From: Anaerolineae bacterium
GTDB lineage: Bacteria; Chloroflexota; Anaerolineae; Aggregatilineales; Aggregatilineaceae
DNA length: 64,000 nt
Direction of reading: 5' to 3'
Assembly (NCBI GenBank): GCA_018432315.1
Contig: JAHDLB010000003.1
Coordinates: forward strand, 1-64,000
The position numbers and the translations under genes are program-made. Within the stretch, counting starts at the first letter, position 1; each line of letters starts with the position of its first letter. Positions 57,545-64,000 of the stretch are shown piece after piece. The notes under the pieces are model-generated. The model made no database searches. It had not been told where the DNA came from and was given only the letters and a program-made list of their open reading frames with translations.

Positions 57545-58453
57545 ATGACAACTGTCCCTGCTGACGCTGTGACCGGGCGCGGGACGCGCGCGCGCGGTGG
57601 CTGGCTGGCCTCGCTGGTCGTGCTGTTCAAGCTGCGCATCGTGGTGCTGCTGCTGCTGGCGGCGGTGGGCGGCGCGATGATCACCGGCGCGCGGAGCGTG
57701 TCGGCGGGTGAATTGGTGCTGCTGCTGGTGACCGGCGGCCTGTCGGCGGCGGGCGCGTCCGCGCTCAACCAGTACGTCGAGCGCCACAAAGACGGCGCGA
57801 TGAAGCGCACCAGCCGCCGCCCGTTGGTCACCGGTGCGGTCGATGCGCGCTGGGTGCTGGTCGTCGCCAGCGCGATGGTCGTCGGGGCGAGCCTGCTGGC
57901 GCTGGCGGCGGGGAATGCGCCGCTGGCGATCTGGCTGGCGGTGGGCGCGTTCATCTACGTGGGCATCTATACGATCTGGCTCAAGCCGCGCAGCGTGCTC
58001 AACGTGGTGATCGGCGGCGCGGCGGGCAGCGCGGCGGTGCTGAGCGGCGGCGCAGCGGCGGGCAACTGGGCCGATCCGGGCGTGATCGTGCTGGCGCTGC
58101 TGCTGTTCACGTGGTCGCCCACGCATTTCTGGAGCCTGGCGCTGGCCTATCGCACCGATTACCAGCGCGCCGACGTGCCCATGCTGCCGGTGGTCGTGTC
58201 GCCGGGGCAGGCGCTGTTCTGGATGATGGCGCACACGCTGGCGACGGCGATCTTTGGGCTGGCGTTGGCGGCGCACGGCGCGATGGGCTGGGCATACCTG
58301 GCGCCGGTCGCGCCGGTGACGCTGTGGCTGGTGTGGGAATCGGCGCGGCTGGTCCGCAATTATACCGGCCCGCGCGCGATGGGCGTGTTCAAGGTGACCA
58401 ACATATACCTGAGCGTGGTGCTGCTGGCGATCTGCGTCGCGGCGTTGATCTGA
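57545..58453 (+). CDS. ctaB: Protohaem IX farnesyltransferase (haem O synthase)
   Basis: A 302-residue integral membrane prenyltransferase that adds a farnesyl group to haem b, giving haem O for terminal oxidases. Two Asp/Asn-rich motifs are present: NQYVERHKDGAMKRTSRRPL and YRTDYQRADVPMLP, with about nine hydrophobic segments. GGAG is 6 bases before the ATG at 57545; an ATG five codons upstream is possible. No cytochrome oxidase subunit is in the window. It stands alone, divergent from the phosphatase-like gene. Confidence 0.94.
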   Translation: MTTVPADAVTGRGTRARGGWLASLVVLFKLRIVVLLLLAAVGGAMITGARSVSAGELVLLLVTGGLSAAGASALNQYVERHKDGAMKRTSRRPLVTGAVDARWVLVVASAMVVGASLLALAAGNAPLAIWLAVGAFIYVGIYTIWLKPRSVLNVVIGGAAGSAAVLSGGAAAGNWADPGVIVLALLLFTWSPTHFWSLALAYRTDYQRADVPMLPVVVSPGQALFWMMAHTLATAIFGLALAAHGAMGWAYLAPVAPVTLWLVWESARLVRNYTGPRAMGVFKVTNIYLSVVLLAICVAALI

Positions 58454-58534
58454 CGCGCCGGGGGGCGGACAACGCGCGGGGCGACCGGTGAGGGCCGCCC
58501 CGTTTTGATTCCGGTGGGTGCCGGGGCGGTGCGA

Positions 58535-59092
58535 TCAGGGAACCAGCTTCTCCGGCAGCCGGCGCATGAGGGCGAACCAGCCGAAGCCGATCAGCCCGAC
58601 GATGATCCCGGTGACGATGGCTTTGAAGACGTTCAGGCCCCACGACAGGCCGAAATCGCCGCCGATGATCTCCGTCACGATATACCACAGCAGGAAAGCC
58701 ACCAGCCCGGCGACGGCGCTCATGATCAGGCCGGCGCGATCGTCGCGGTTCTTGAAGAAGGCGTAGGTGGCGCCGTTCAGCGCGGCGATCATCCAGCCGA
58801 AGGTGAACCGCAGCGACCCGGTGGGCAGGCCGAGCACCTCGTCGAGCACTGCCGCCGCCACGCCGGACACTGCCGCCACGATCAGGACCTTGATGCCCAG
58901 GTTGAGGTCGATGCCGAGCTGGTCGACGACCTCTTCGACCTGGCGCATGGTGCCCGCCGGCGAGGACGTGCTGCGCGGGCGCTGGATCGGTGTGCCGGGG
59001 CCGGGCGGGGGCGTTTGGGGCGGCGGTGACTGGGACGGAGGCGGCTGGGGATCATTGACGTCGGGCATGTCTGGGCGGTTATCTTGGCTCAT
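58535..59092 (-). CDS. Membrane protein with Pro-rich cytosolic N terminus, 185 aa
   Basis: I do not recognise the family. Residues 1-45 are disordered and Pro-rich (PPPSQSPPPQTPPPGPG). Residues 50-65 form an amphipathic helix (MRQVEEVVDQLGIDLN). Four hydrophobic segments follow at about 66-85, 95-112, 122-142 and 155-178. No catalytic motif. It is a single gene transcribed on the minus strand toward ctaB. Confidence 0.65.
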   Translation of the reverse strand: MSQDNRPDMPDVNDPQPPPSQSPPPQTPPPGPGTPIQRPRSTSSPAGTMRQVEEVVDQLGIDLNLGIKVLIVAAVSGVAAAVLDEVLGLPTGSLRFTFGWMIAALNGATYAFFKNRDDRAGLIMSAVAGLVAFLLWYIVTEIIGGDFGLSWGLNVFKAIVTGIIVGLIGFGWFALMRRLPEKLVP

Positions 59093-59220
59093 GGGTCTGC
59101 TCCTTTATGCGTGACAGGGTAATTTGGTGTCATAACGGTCTGTGGCTTTACTTACCCCGACTCTATCATCGAGGCGATTTTGGTTCAAGCGAGGCGGGGG
59201 GCTTTTGACCGCCGGGTACG

Positions 59221-59901
59221 TCAGGGGCGGTTGGCGTTGGGGACCCGGATCGGCAGCGGCTCGCCCAGGACCGGCTCAGGGCGGCGCAGCAGGTCCAGGA
59301 CGGCGACTGACGTCGCCGGGAACTCGCGCAGGTAGCTGAACGCGACGGCGCTGAAGCGGTAGCCGTTGGGGCGCTGCACGTCGGCGGGGACGCCCACCGC
59401 GTCGATCCCCAGCGTGTTGCAGGTGAGCAGCGCGCGGTCCAGGTGGAAATCCTGGGTGACGAGGATCGCCTCGCTGACCTGGAAGATCTCGCGGGCGCGG
59501 TAACAGCTATCGTACGTGCGGAACCCGGCGTAGTCGAGCACGATGGCTTCGTCCGGGACGCCCAGGCGCAGCGCGTAGCGGCGCATGGCCTCCGGCTCGT
59601 TGTAGTGGGCCACGCTATTGTCGCCGGTCATCAGCAGCACGTCGGTCTTGCCGGCGTGGTACAGCTCGGCGCCGGTCGCCACGCGGTCGGCCAGCATCCG
59701 GCTGAGGCGTCCATCGGAGAGCACGCGCGCGCCGAAGACGACCGTCACCGGCTGGCGGGGCACGTCCTCGATGCCGTAGACGTTGTCGCGGGCGTACAGC
59801 GCGGTGACGATGCGGGGCACGAACGCGCCGAGCACGCCCAGCAGCACCAGCGCGCCGAGCGTCCAGCGGGCCGCTTTGGGTATGCGAGACCAGTTCATCA
59901 T
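59221..59901 (-). CDS. SanA/YdcF-like (DUF218) membrane protein
   Basis: A 226-residue protein with one N-terminal membrane segment (residues 12-32) and a DUF218 domain outside. VTVVFGARVLSDGRLS, LLMTGDNSVAHYNEPEAMR, DYAGFRTYDSCYRAREIF and LVTQDFHLDRAL match SanA-type proteins, which affect envelope permeability and vancomycin sensitivity in enterobacteria. The start at 59901 excludes a spurious upstream extension. It lies 41 bases after folK and may be the tail of the pterin operon. Confidence 0.87.
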   Translation of the reverse strand: MMNWSRIPKAARWTLGALVLLGVLGAFVPRIVTALYARDNVYGIEDVPRQPVTVVFGARVLSDGRLSRMLADRVATGAELYHAGKTDVLLMTGDNSVAHYNEPEAMRRYALRLGVPDEAIVLDYAGFRTYDSCYRAREIFQVSEAILVTQDFHLDRALLTCNTLGIDAVGVPADVQRPNGYRFSAVAFSYLREFPATSVAVLDLLRRPEPVLGEPLPIRVPNANRP

Positions 59902-59942
59902 AGAGTCAAATGTAGCAACAGGGCGCGCCGGGCGGCAACCCG

Positions 59943-60461
59943 CTAGCGCGGCAGGGCCAGGTCGTCGCGGACGGTGATCCCGCCCGCATTCGCGAACGAC
60001 GCGGCGATGGCGGCCAGCGTCTGCCCGGTGACCGGGTGCCGGAAGTCCGGCGCGAGATCGGCCAGTGGCAGCGCCACGTGCGCCCGCGTCAGGATGTCGG
60101 GATCGGGCAGGGTGAGGCGCGGGCCGTCGATCACCCGGTCGCCGTAGAGCGCGATGTCGAGGTCGATGGTGCGCGGCGCGAACTTGTCCGCCGTCCGGAC
60201 GCGGCCCAGCATCGTCTCGAGAAAGCGCAGGGTCTTGAACTTGATCTCGTCCGGCGGCTTGTCGGTGGTGATGAGCACGGCGGCGTTCAGGAACGCGGGC
60301 TGGGCGGGGTCGACCGCGCCCGCCGCGTCGATCGGCGCCGTCTCGTAGACGCGCGAGGCGGCCCGGATCGGGAACTTCTGGCCGATCATCTGGACGGCGC
60401 GGCACAGGTTCTTGTGCGGATCGATGTTCGATCCGAGCGTGATGAAGACCGGCTCAGACAA
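59943..60461 (-). CDS. folK: 2-amino-4-hydroxy-6-hydroxymethyldihydropteridine pyrophosphokinase
   Basis: A 172-residue kinase transferring pyrophosphate from ATP to hydroxymethyl-dihydropterin. FITLGSNIDPHKNL is the N-terminal pterin/Mg region and FAPRTIDLDIALYGDRVID the signature with the two catalytic Asp. The only reasonable start is TTG at 60461, which overlaps the folB stop by 8 bases; no ATG or GTG is available near the conserved N terminus. Confidence 0.92.
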   Translation of the reverse strand: MSEPVFITLGSNIDPHKNLCRAVQMIGQKFPIRAASRVYETAPIDAAGAVDPAQPAFLNAAVLITTDKPPDEIKFKTLRFLETMLGRVRTADKFAPRTIDLDIALYGDRVIDGPRLTLPDPDILTRAHVALPLADLAPDFRHPVTGQTLAAIAASFANAGGITVRDDLALPR

Positions 60462-60819
60462 AGTCGCCTCGCTCTCGTTCGATCTCGACGCCGACCGACC
60501 GCGCAAACCGCAGCGCGCCGGGTTTCTCGACGCGCACGATGGCCCGCGCCGCCGCGTGATCGACCACGCAGATTCGGGCGATGGCCGCCGCCAGCGCCTC
60601 AACGAGGACGTGCTGCGACGACTCGACGTAGGCGATGATGTCCTTGGTGATCGTGCGGTAGTTCAGGATGTCGCCGGGGTCGTCGGACGCGCCCGCGGCG
60701 CGCATGTCGGTGAACAATGTCAGGTTGATCAGGATGTCCTGCGGCTTTTCGCGCTCCCAGTCGTTCAGGCCGATGATGCCGCGCAGCAGCAGGTCTTTGA
60801 CGATGATCTTGTCGTGCAT
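60454..60819 (-). CDS. folB: Dihydroneopterin aldolase
   Basis: A 121-residue enzyme cleaving dihydroneopterin. KDLLLRGIIGLNDWEREKPQDILINL is reflected in order: RGIIGLNDWE with the substrate Glu, then DILNYRTITKDII and VLVEALAAAIAR with the second conserved Glu. AGGGGACACC precedes the ATG at 60819. It overlaps folK by 8 bases and follows the SDR gene by 59 bases. Confidence 0.93.
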   Translation of the reverse strand: MHDKIIVKDLLLRGIIGLNDWEREKPQDILINLTLFTDMRAAGASDDPGDILNYRTITKDIIAYVESSQHVLVEALAAAIARICVVDHAAARAIVRVEKPGALRFARSVGVEIERERGDFV

Positions 60820-60878
60820 GGTGTCCCCTCTGGATGCTCGCGCCGAGTATAGCACAGCGGTCCCGGCGCGGGGCCGGG

Positions 60879-61646
60879 TCAGTGGTTGGCCGGGCCGACG
60901 AGGTGCTCGCCGCCATCGACGGGGATCAGCGCGCCGGTGATGTAGTCGCTGCGGGCCAGGAAGATCACCGCCTCGCCGACGTCGTCCGGGTGGCCGGGGC
61001 GCCCCAGCGGGACGCTCTGGCCCATCTGCTGCCAGCGCTCGCCGTCCGGATCCATGCCCGGTGGCGGCAGGATCAGGCCGGGCGCGATGGCGTTCACGCG
61101 GATGCCGGGCGCCAGCTCGCGGGCCATCACCTGCGTCAGGTGGATCAGCCCGGCCTTGCTCACGCCGTGTTGAACGTAGCCGCGCCAGGCGAACACGCCG
61201 CTGAGGTCGGCGATATTGACGATCAGCGCGGGCTGGTCGGCGGGGCGCGAGGCGGCGCGCATCAGGCGGGCGGCGCGCTGGCTGACCAGGAACGGCGCGC
61301 GCAGGTTGGCCTGGAAGACGTCTTTCCAGTCGCCCAGGCCGATCTGGTCGAACGGCTGTTTGACGAAGCTGGCCGCGCTGTTGACCAGGATGTCGAGCCG
61401 GTCGAAGCGCTCCTCGAGCATCTCGAACAGCCCCGCGATCGCGTCCGGGTTGCGGAGATCGGCCTGCACGGCCAGAGCATCCACGCCCAGCGACTTGATC
61501 TCCTTGGCCGTGTCGCGGGCGGCGCCTTCGGATGTGCCGTAGTGGACGACGATGTGCGCGCCCTGCCGGGCCAGCGCCAGCGCGATCGCTTTCCCGACGC
61601 GGTGCGCCGACCCGGTGACCAGTGCGACTTTGTTGTGTAGTTCCAT
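60879..61646 (-). CDS. SDR-family oxidoreductase, pteridine reductase-like
   Basis: A 255-residue NAD(P)-dependent reductase. The cofactor motif is TGSAHRVGKAIA: the TGxxxRxG form is typical of PTR1/FolM pteridine reductases and differs from the usual TGxxxGxG. DILVNSAASF gives the conserved Asn/Ser. At the active site the sequence is GYVQHGVSKAG, so the position four before the Lys is His rather than the usual Tyr. The gene sits between folE and folB, supporting a dihydrofolate, dihydromonapterin or biopterin reductase role (inference). The ATG at 61646 has a G-rich ribosome site. Confidence 0.82.
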   Translation of the reverse strand: MELHNKVALVTGSAHRVGKAIALALARQGAHIVVHYGTSEGAARDTAKEIKSLGVDALAVQADLRNPDAIAGLFEMLEERFDRLDILVNSAASFVKQPFDQIGLGDWKDVFQANLRAPFLVSQRAARLMRAASRPADQPALIVNIADLSGVFAWRGYVQHGVSKAGLIHLTQVMARELAPGIRVNAIAPGLILPPPGMDPDGERWQQMGQSVPLGRPGHPDDVGEAVIFLARSDYITGALIPVDGGEHLVGPANH

Positions 61647-61675
61647 CGTGCGTCCCCCCTCGCGTGGTGCCGGCG

Positions 61676-62332
61676 TCACTTACCGATCATGCGGTAGAAC
61701 TCGTCACGGAGATCGCGGTTGGTGCGGAACTCGCCGCGCTTGGCCGTCGTCACCATGTTGACGTTGTGCTTCTTCACGCCGCGCAGGGCCGCGCAGCTAT
61801 GCTGGCCCTCGACGACAACCATCACGCCGACCGGGTCGAGGTGCTCGCTGAGCGCGTCGGCGATCTCGTTGGTCATGCGCTCCTGGACCTGCAGGCGGCG
61901 CGCGAACATGTCCACGATGCGCGGGATCTTGCTGAGGCCGACGACTTTGTTGCGCGGGATGTAGGCGACGTGGACCTTGCCGGTGAACGGCAGCATGTGG
62001 TGCTCGCACATCGAATTGTAGTCGATGTCCGCGACGACCACCATCTCGCCCTCGCCATACTCGACCTCGAACATGGCGCCGTTGATGATCGTCTCGACGT
62101 CCTGGTGGTAGCCTTCGAGCAGCTCGTCGTACATCCTGGCGACGCGGTGGGGCGTGCGCAGCAGCCCGTCGCGGCCCGGGTCCTCACCGACGTTCAGCAG
62201 GATCAACCGGACGGCGTCTTCGATGGCCGCGTGTGAGTCCAGGACCTCGAATTCCTGGGTGGCAATGCGTTCGGCCATCTCGTAAATGTGGCCGTTGGTG
62301 CGCTTGGGTTCGTCTTTACCATTCGTGGACAT
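61676..62332 (-). CDS. folE: GTP cyclohydrolase I
   Basis: A 218-residue enzyme making dihydroneopterin triphosphate from GTP, first step to folate and other pterins. The zinc site is in [18 protein letters not shown] and the later [30 protein letters not shown] is the conserved core. The acidic N-terminal extension is usual. The start at 62332 follows GGGGAACAC. First gene of the pterin operon; the SDR begins 29 bases after its stop. Confidence 0.95.
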   Translation of the reverse strand: MSTNGKDEPKRTNGHIYEMAERIATQEFEVLDSHAAIEDAVRLILLNVGEDPGRDGLLRTPHRVARMYDELLEGYHQDVETIINGAMFEVEYGEGEMVVVADIDYNSMCEHHMLPFTGKVHVAYIPRNKVVGLSKIPRIVDMFARRLQVQERMTNEIADALSEHLDPVGVMVVVEGQHSCAALRGVKKHNVNMVTTAKRGEFRTNRDLRDEFYRMIGK

Positions 62333-62522
62333 GTGTTCCCCGACCCTTGGTGATTTCGGATAAAAGGACTGCATCCATCTCTTCATTAGATGGTGACAGC
62401 ATGCAAAAGGTTACCTGAATTTCATTAGCCTCTGTTTAGAAACGCCATAGATTTATATTAGATAACGCAGACGCCTATATTTTTTATATTATATCCCAAC
62501 CCAACACTTGCCCCACTGGCGC

Positions 62523-62528
62523 TATAAT
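62523..62528 (+). promoter_or_regulatory. Candidate -10 box of the PCD/P19 genes
   Basis: TATAAT 54 bases before the ATG at 62583, in the divergent gap with folE. The -35 is not clear. Confidence 0.45.
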
Positions 62529-62582
62529 CTGAGGAGGATGACCGGCGCCTCACCTGGCGCCGCCAGAACTCAGGAGGATAGC

Positions 62583-62879
62583 ATGCCCAAGATTTATACC
62601 CAGGAGGAGATCGAGCAGCGCCTGGACGGTCACCCGGATTGGACGCTGGGCGCGGACGGCCAACTCCACGCCGACCTGACCTTCGCCAACTTCATGGAGG
62701 CGATGATGTTCGCCAATGCCGTGGCGCACCTGGCCCAGGCGGCGGATCACCACCCAGACCTGTTGATCCACCAGTACAAGAAGCTGTCGATCAGCCTGAT
62801 CACGCACAGCGAAGGATGCATCACCGAGCGCGATTTCGCGCTGCTCGACCAGATCGACGCCCTTCCCAGGTTCAAATAG
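62583..62879 (+). CDS. phhB: Pterin-4a-carbinolamine dehydratase
   Basis: A 98-residue enzyme that dehydrates 4a-hydroxy-tetrahydropterin, or a related pterin-handling protein. The signature is AADHHPDLLIHQYKKLSISL followed by THSEGCITERDF, with the catalytic His pair. CAGGAGGATAG precedes the ATG. No phenylalanine hydroxylase is nearby. In many bacteria without one, this protein is linked to molybdopterin or folate metabolism, and both pathways are in this window. It ends 8 bases before the next gene. Confidence 0.93.
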   Translation: MPKIYTQEEIEQRLDGHPDWTLGADGQLHADLTFANFMEAMMFANAVAHLAQAADHHPDLLIHQYKKLSISLITHSEGCITERDFALLDQIDALPRFK

Positions 62880-62887
62880 GATAGGCC

Positions 62888-63934
62888 ATGCGCGACAAAC
62901 GGTTGTTGATCTTCCCGGCGGTGTTCGCTCTCGTGCTGATCCCGGTGCTGGTCGTGGCGCTGCTGATCTACCAGCCCAACGACTCGTCCGCCGACTGTGA
63001 CTGCTCCGCCGCCGCCAACGTCCAGCCCCATTCTCACGGCAGCGGGCTGGTGACCGAGCTGCGCGACGGGATGCAGTTGATCATGAACGTGTCAGCGGCG
63101 GCGGAGCTGTACCAGCTCGTCGACGGCAAGCTGGAGCTGTGCGGTGAGCTGACCGGCGACATGAAACACGTCACGGTGGACGTGATCGACGCCCGGTTTG
63201 GCCTGGGCGAGCGGCTGCCGGTGACGATCGATCTGGCGATCCGGCGCGCCGGCACGGGCGAGACGGTCGTCGAGGCGACGGCCCCGGCCATGTACGCGCC
63301 GGGCCACGGCTATCACTTCGGCGACAATTACGTGCTGCCCGGCGGCGCGACGTACGACTGGACGTTCACCATCAGCCCGGTGGACGCGCTGCGCCAGGCG
63401 GGGACCCAGGACCTCTGGCTGGAGCCGGTCGAGTGGCAGGGCAGTTTCACGCTGGATGACGAGGGGGGCGTTGCCGGTAAGGCCGCCAGCCCGGTACCCG
63501 TGGGCGACTTCACCCGCAGCGGGCTGCACGTCACACTGAGCGAGGCGCCCGCCGTCCAGCTCTACGCGCCGGACGAGTCCGGCGACTCTGCGCCGGTGCC
63601 GCTGGAGCCGGGGAGCCGCTACTTCGTGGTGGACGTCACCGACCATGCCGTGAACTACGAGGAGAAACTGCCGGGCGCGGAGGTGACACTGGCGTTCGCG
63701 CGGGACGGCGAGTCGTTCGAGGTGCAGGCCGAGCCGGTGATCTCGCCGCTGTACGGCTTCCACTACGGCGCGAACGTCGCGCTGGACGCGGGCGATTGGG
63801 CGATCACGGTGCAGGTCGGCGGGCTGGACTTTCTGCGCCACGCGGGGGCGGCGGTGAGCCTGGCGCGCAACCCGATCAGCGAGACGTTCGACTACACCGC
63901 CGCAGGCAGCCCACTCGCCCGGCGCGGCGAATAA
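62888..63934 (+). CDS. Membrane-anchored protein with two P19/Tp34-like domains
   Basis: A 348-residue protein with an N-terminal membrane segment (residues 7-28) and a CDCSAAA stretch just outside it. Two related beta-rich modules follow, about residues 60-190 and 215-335. Each contains a VDV-x-D-x(5)-G/YEE-x-LP strand and a GYHFGDNYVLPGG or GFHYGANVALDAG motif near its end, as in the P19/Tp34 family of periplasmic metal-binding proteins of iron uptake. The tandem arrangement is unusual. It begins 8 bases after the dehydratase gene. Metal binding is inferred; the N-terminal Cys pair could anchor or bind metal. Confidence 0.72.
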   Translation: MRDKRLLIFPAVFALVLIPVLVVALLIYQPNDSSADCDCSAAANVQPHSHGSGLVTELRDGMQLIMNVSAAAELYQLVDGKLELCGELTGDMKHVTVDVIDARFGLGERLPVTIDLAIRRAGTGETVVEATAPAMYAPGHGYHFGDNYVLPGGATYDWTFTISPVDALRQAGTQDLWLEPVEWQGSFTLDDEGGVAGKAASPVPVGDFTRSGLHVTLSEAPAVQLYAPDESGDSAPVPLEPGSRYFVVDVTDHAVNYEEKLPGAEVTLAFARDGESFEVQAEPVISPLYGFHYGANVALDAGDWAITVQVGGLDFLRHAGAAVSLARNPISETFDYTAAGSPLARRGE

Positions 63935-64000
63935 TGGCGAATAATCCGGTGACAGTGCGATTGGCACCTGCCAGAACATCAATTGGTGTGTATACTGGAT

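Noticed and set aside
1-64000. CRISPR arrays, phage genes, tRNA or rRNA genes, and known defence systems
   Set aside because: No regularly spaced short repeats, integrase, capsid or restriction genes, tRNA cloverleaf or rRNA segments were found by reading the window.

Overview
The window is a high-GC bacterial chromosome segment with short gaps, many 4-base start/stop overlaps and no phage, plasmid or CRISPR signature. Gene content points to Chloroflexota, probably class Anaerolineae (inference): histidine kinases with N-terminal 7TM-type sensors, PD40-propeller and PT-rich secreted proteins, a CpaE/TadZ-like receiver-ATPase, multihaem c-type cytochromes and a CAD-like dihydroorotase in one place. 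The only mobile-element trace is the last 37 codons of an IS630-type transposase at the left edge.

Layout. 1-7 kb: M29 aminopeptidase, secreted M23/propeller protein and a 1264-residue repetitive surface protein. 7.0-8.15 kb: a non-coding stretch with a diverged direct repeat and palindromic elements. 8.2-15 kb, mostly minus strand: AAA ATPase with a cyclic-nucleotide-binding partner, a tethered dCache protein, and a parvulin/175-residue protein/TadZ-like operon. 15-27 kb is a signalling island: AAC(3)-family enzyme, lone receiver, receiver-cyclase and MscS channel on the plus strand, then four hybrid or sensor histidine kinases on the minus strand. 27.4-29.6 kb: pyrophosphatase, YgiT-like zinc finger, signal peptidase I. 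29.9-36.2 kb: small proteins plus glmS, whose leader matches the core of a glmS self-cleaving ribozyme. 36.2-41.3 kb: pyrB-C-D-E-F operon with a two-hairpin leader. 41.3-43.5 kb: moaA-D-E-C. 43.6-45.2 kb: GH13 hydrolase. 45.5-50.5 kb: three c-type cytochromes carrying 1, 9 and 11 haem motifs. 50.6-58.5 kb: TauE/SafE exporter, ABC exporter, TPR protein, phosphodiesterase-like protein and haem O synthase. 58.5-64 kb: membrane proteins, a pterin/folate operon (folE, pteridine reductase-like SDR, folB, folK), and pterin-4a-carbinolamine dehydratase with a double P19-like protein.

How the genes work together. The cytochromes look like a membrane-to-exterior electron conduit: a NapC/NrfH-like anchored undecahaem protein, a secreted nonahaem protein and a small anchored monohaem protein. 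Haem O synthase lies 7 kb away. The kinases, receivers, cyclase and cNMP-binding/AAA pair could form a phosphorelay plus cyclic-nucleotide network, but that link rests on proximity only. Pyrimidine, molybdopterin and pterin biosynthesis are compact operons. The strongest candidates for new biology are the enlarged glmS ribozyme, the pyr leader, the cytochrome array with near-identical haem-domain repeats and unusual haem motifs, a class-2-like PyrD with a class-1-type active-site Cys, and a pterin-operon SDR with His in place of the catalytic Tyr.
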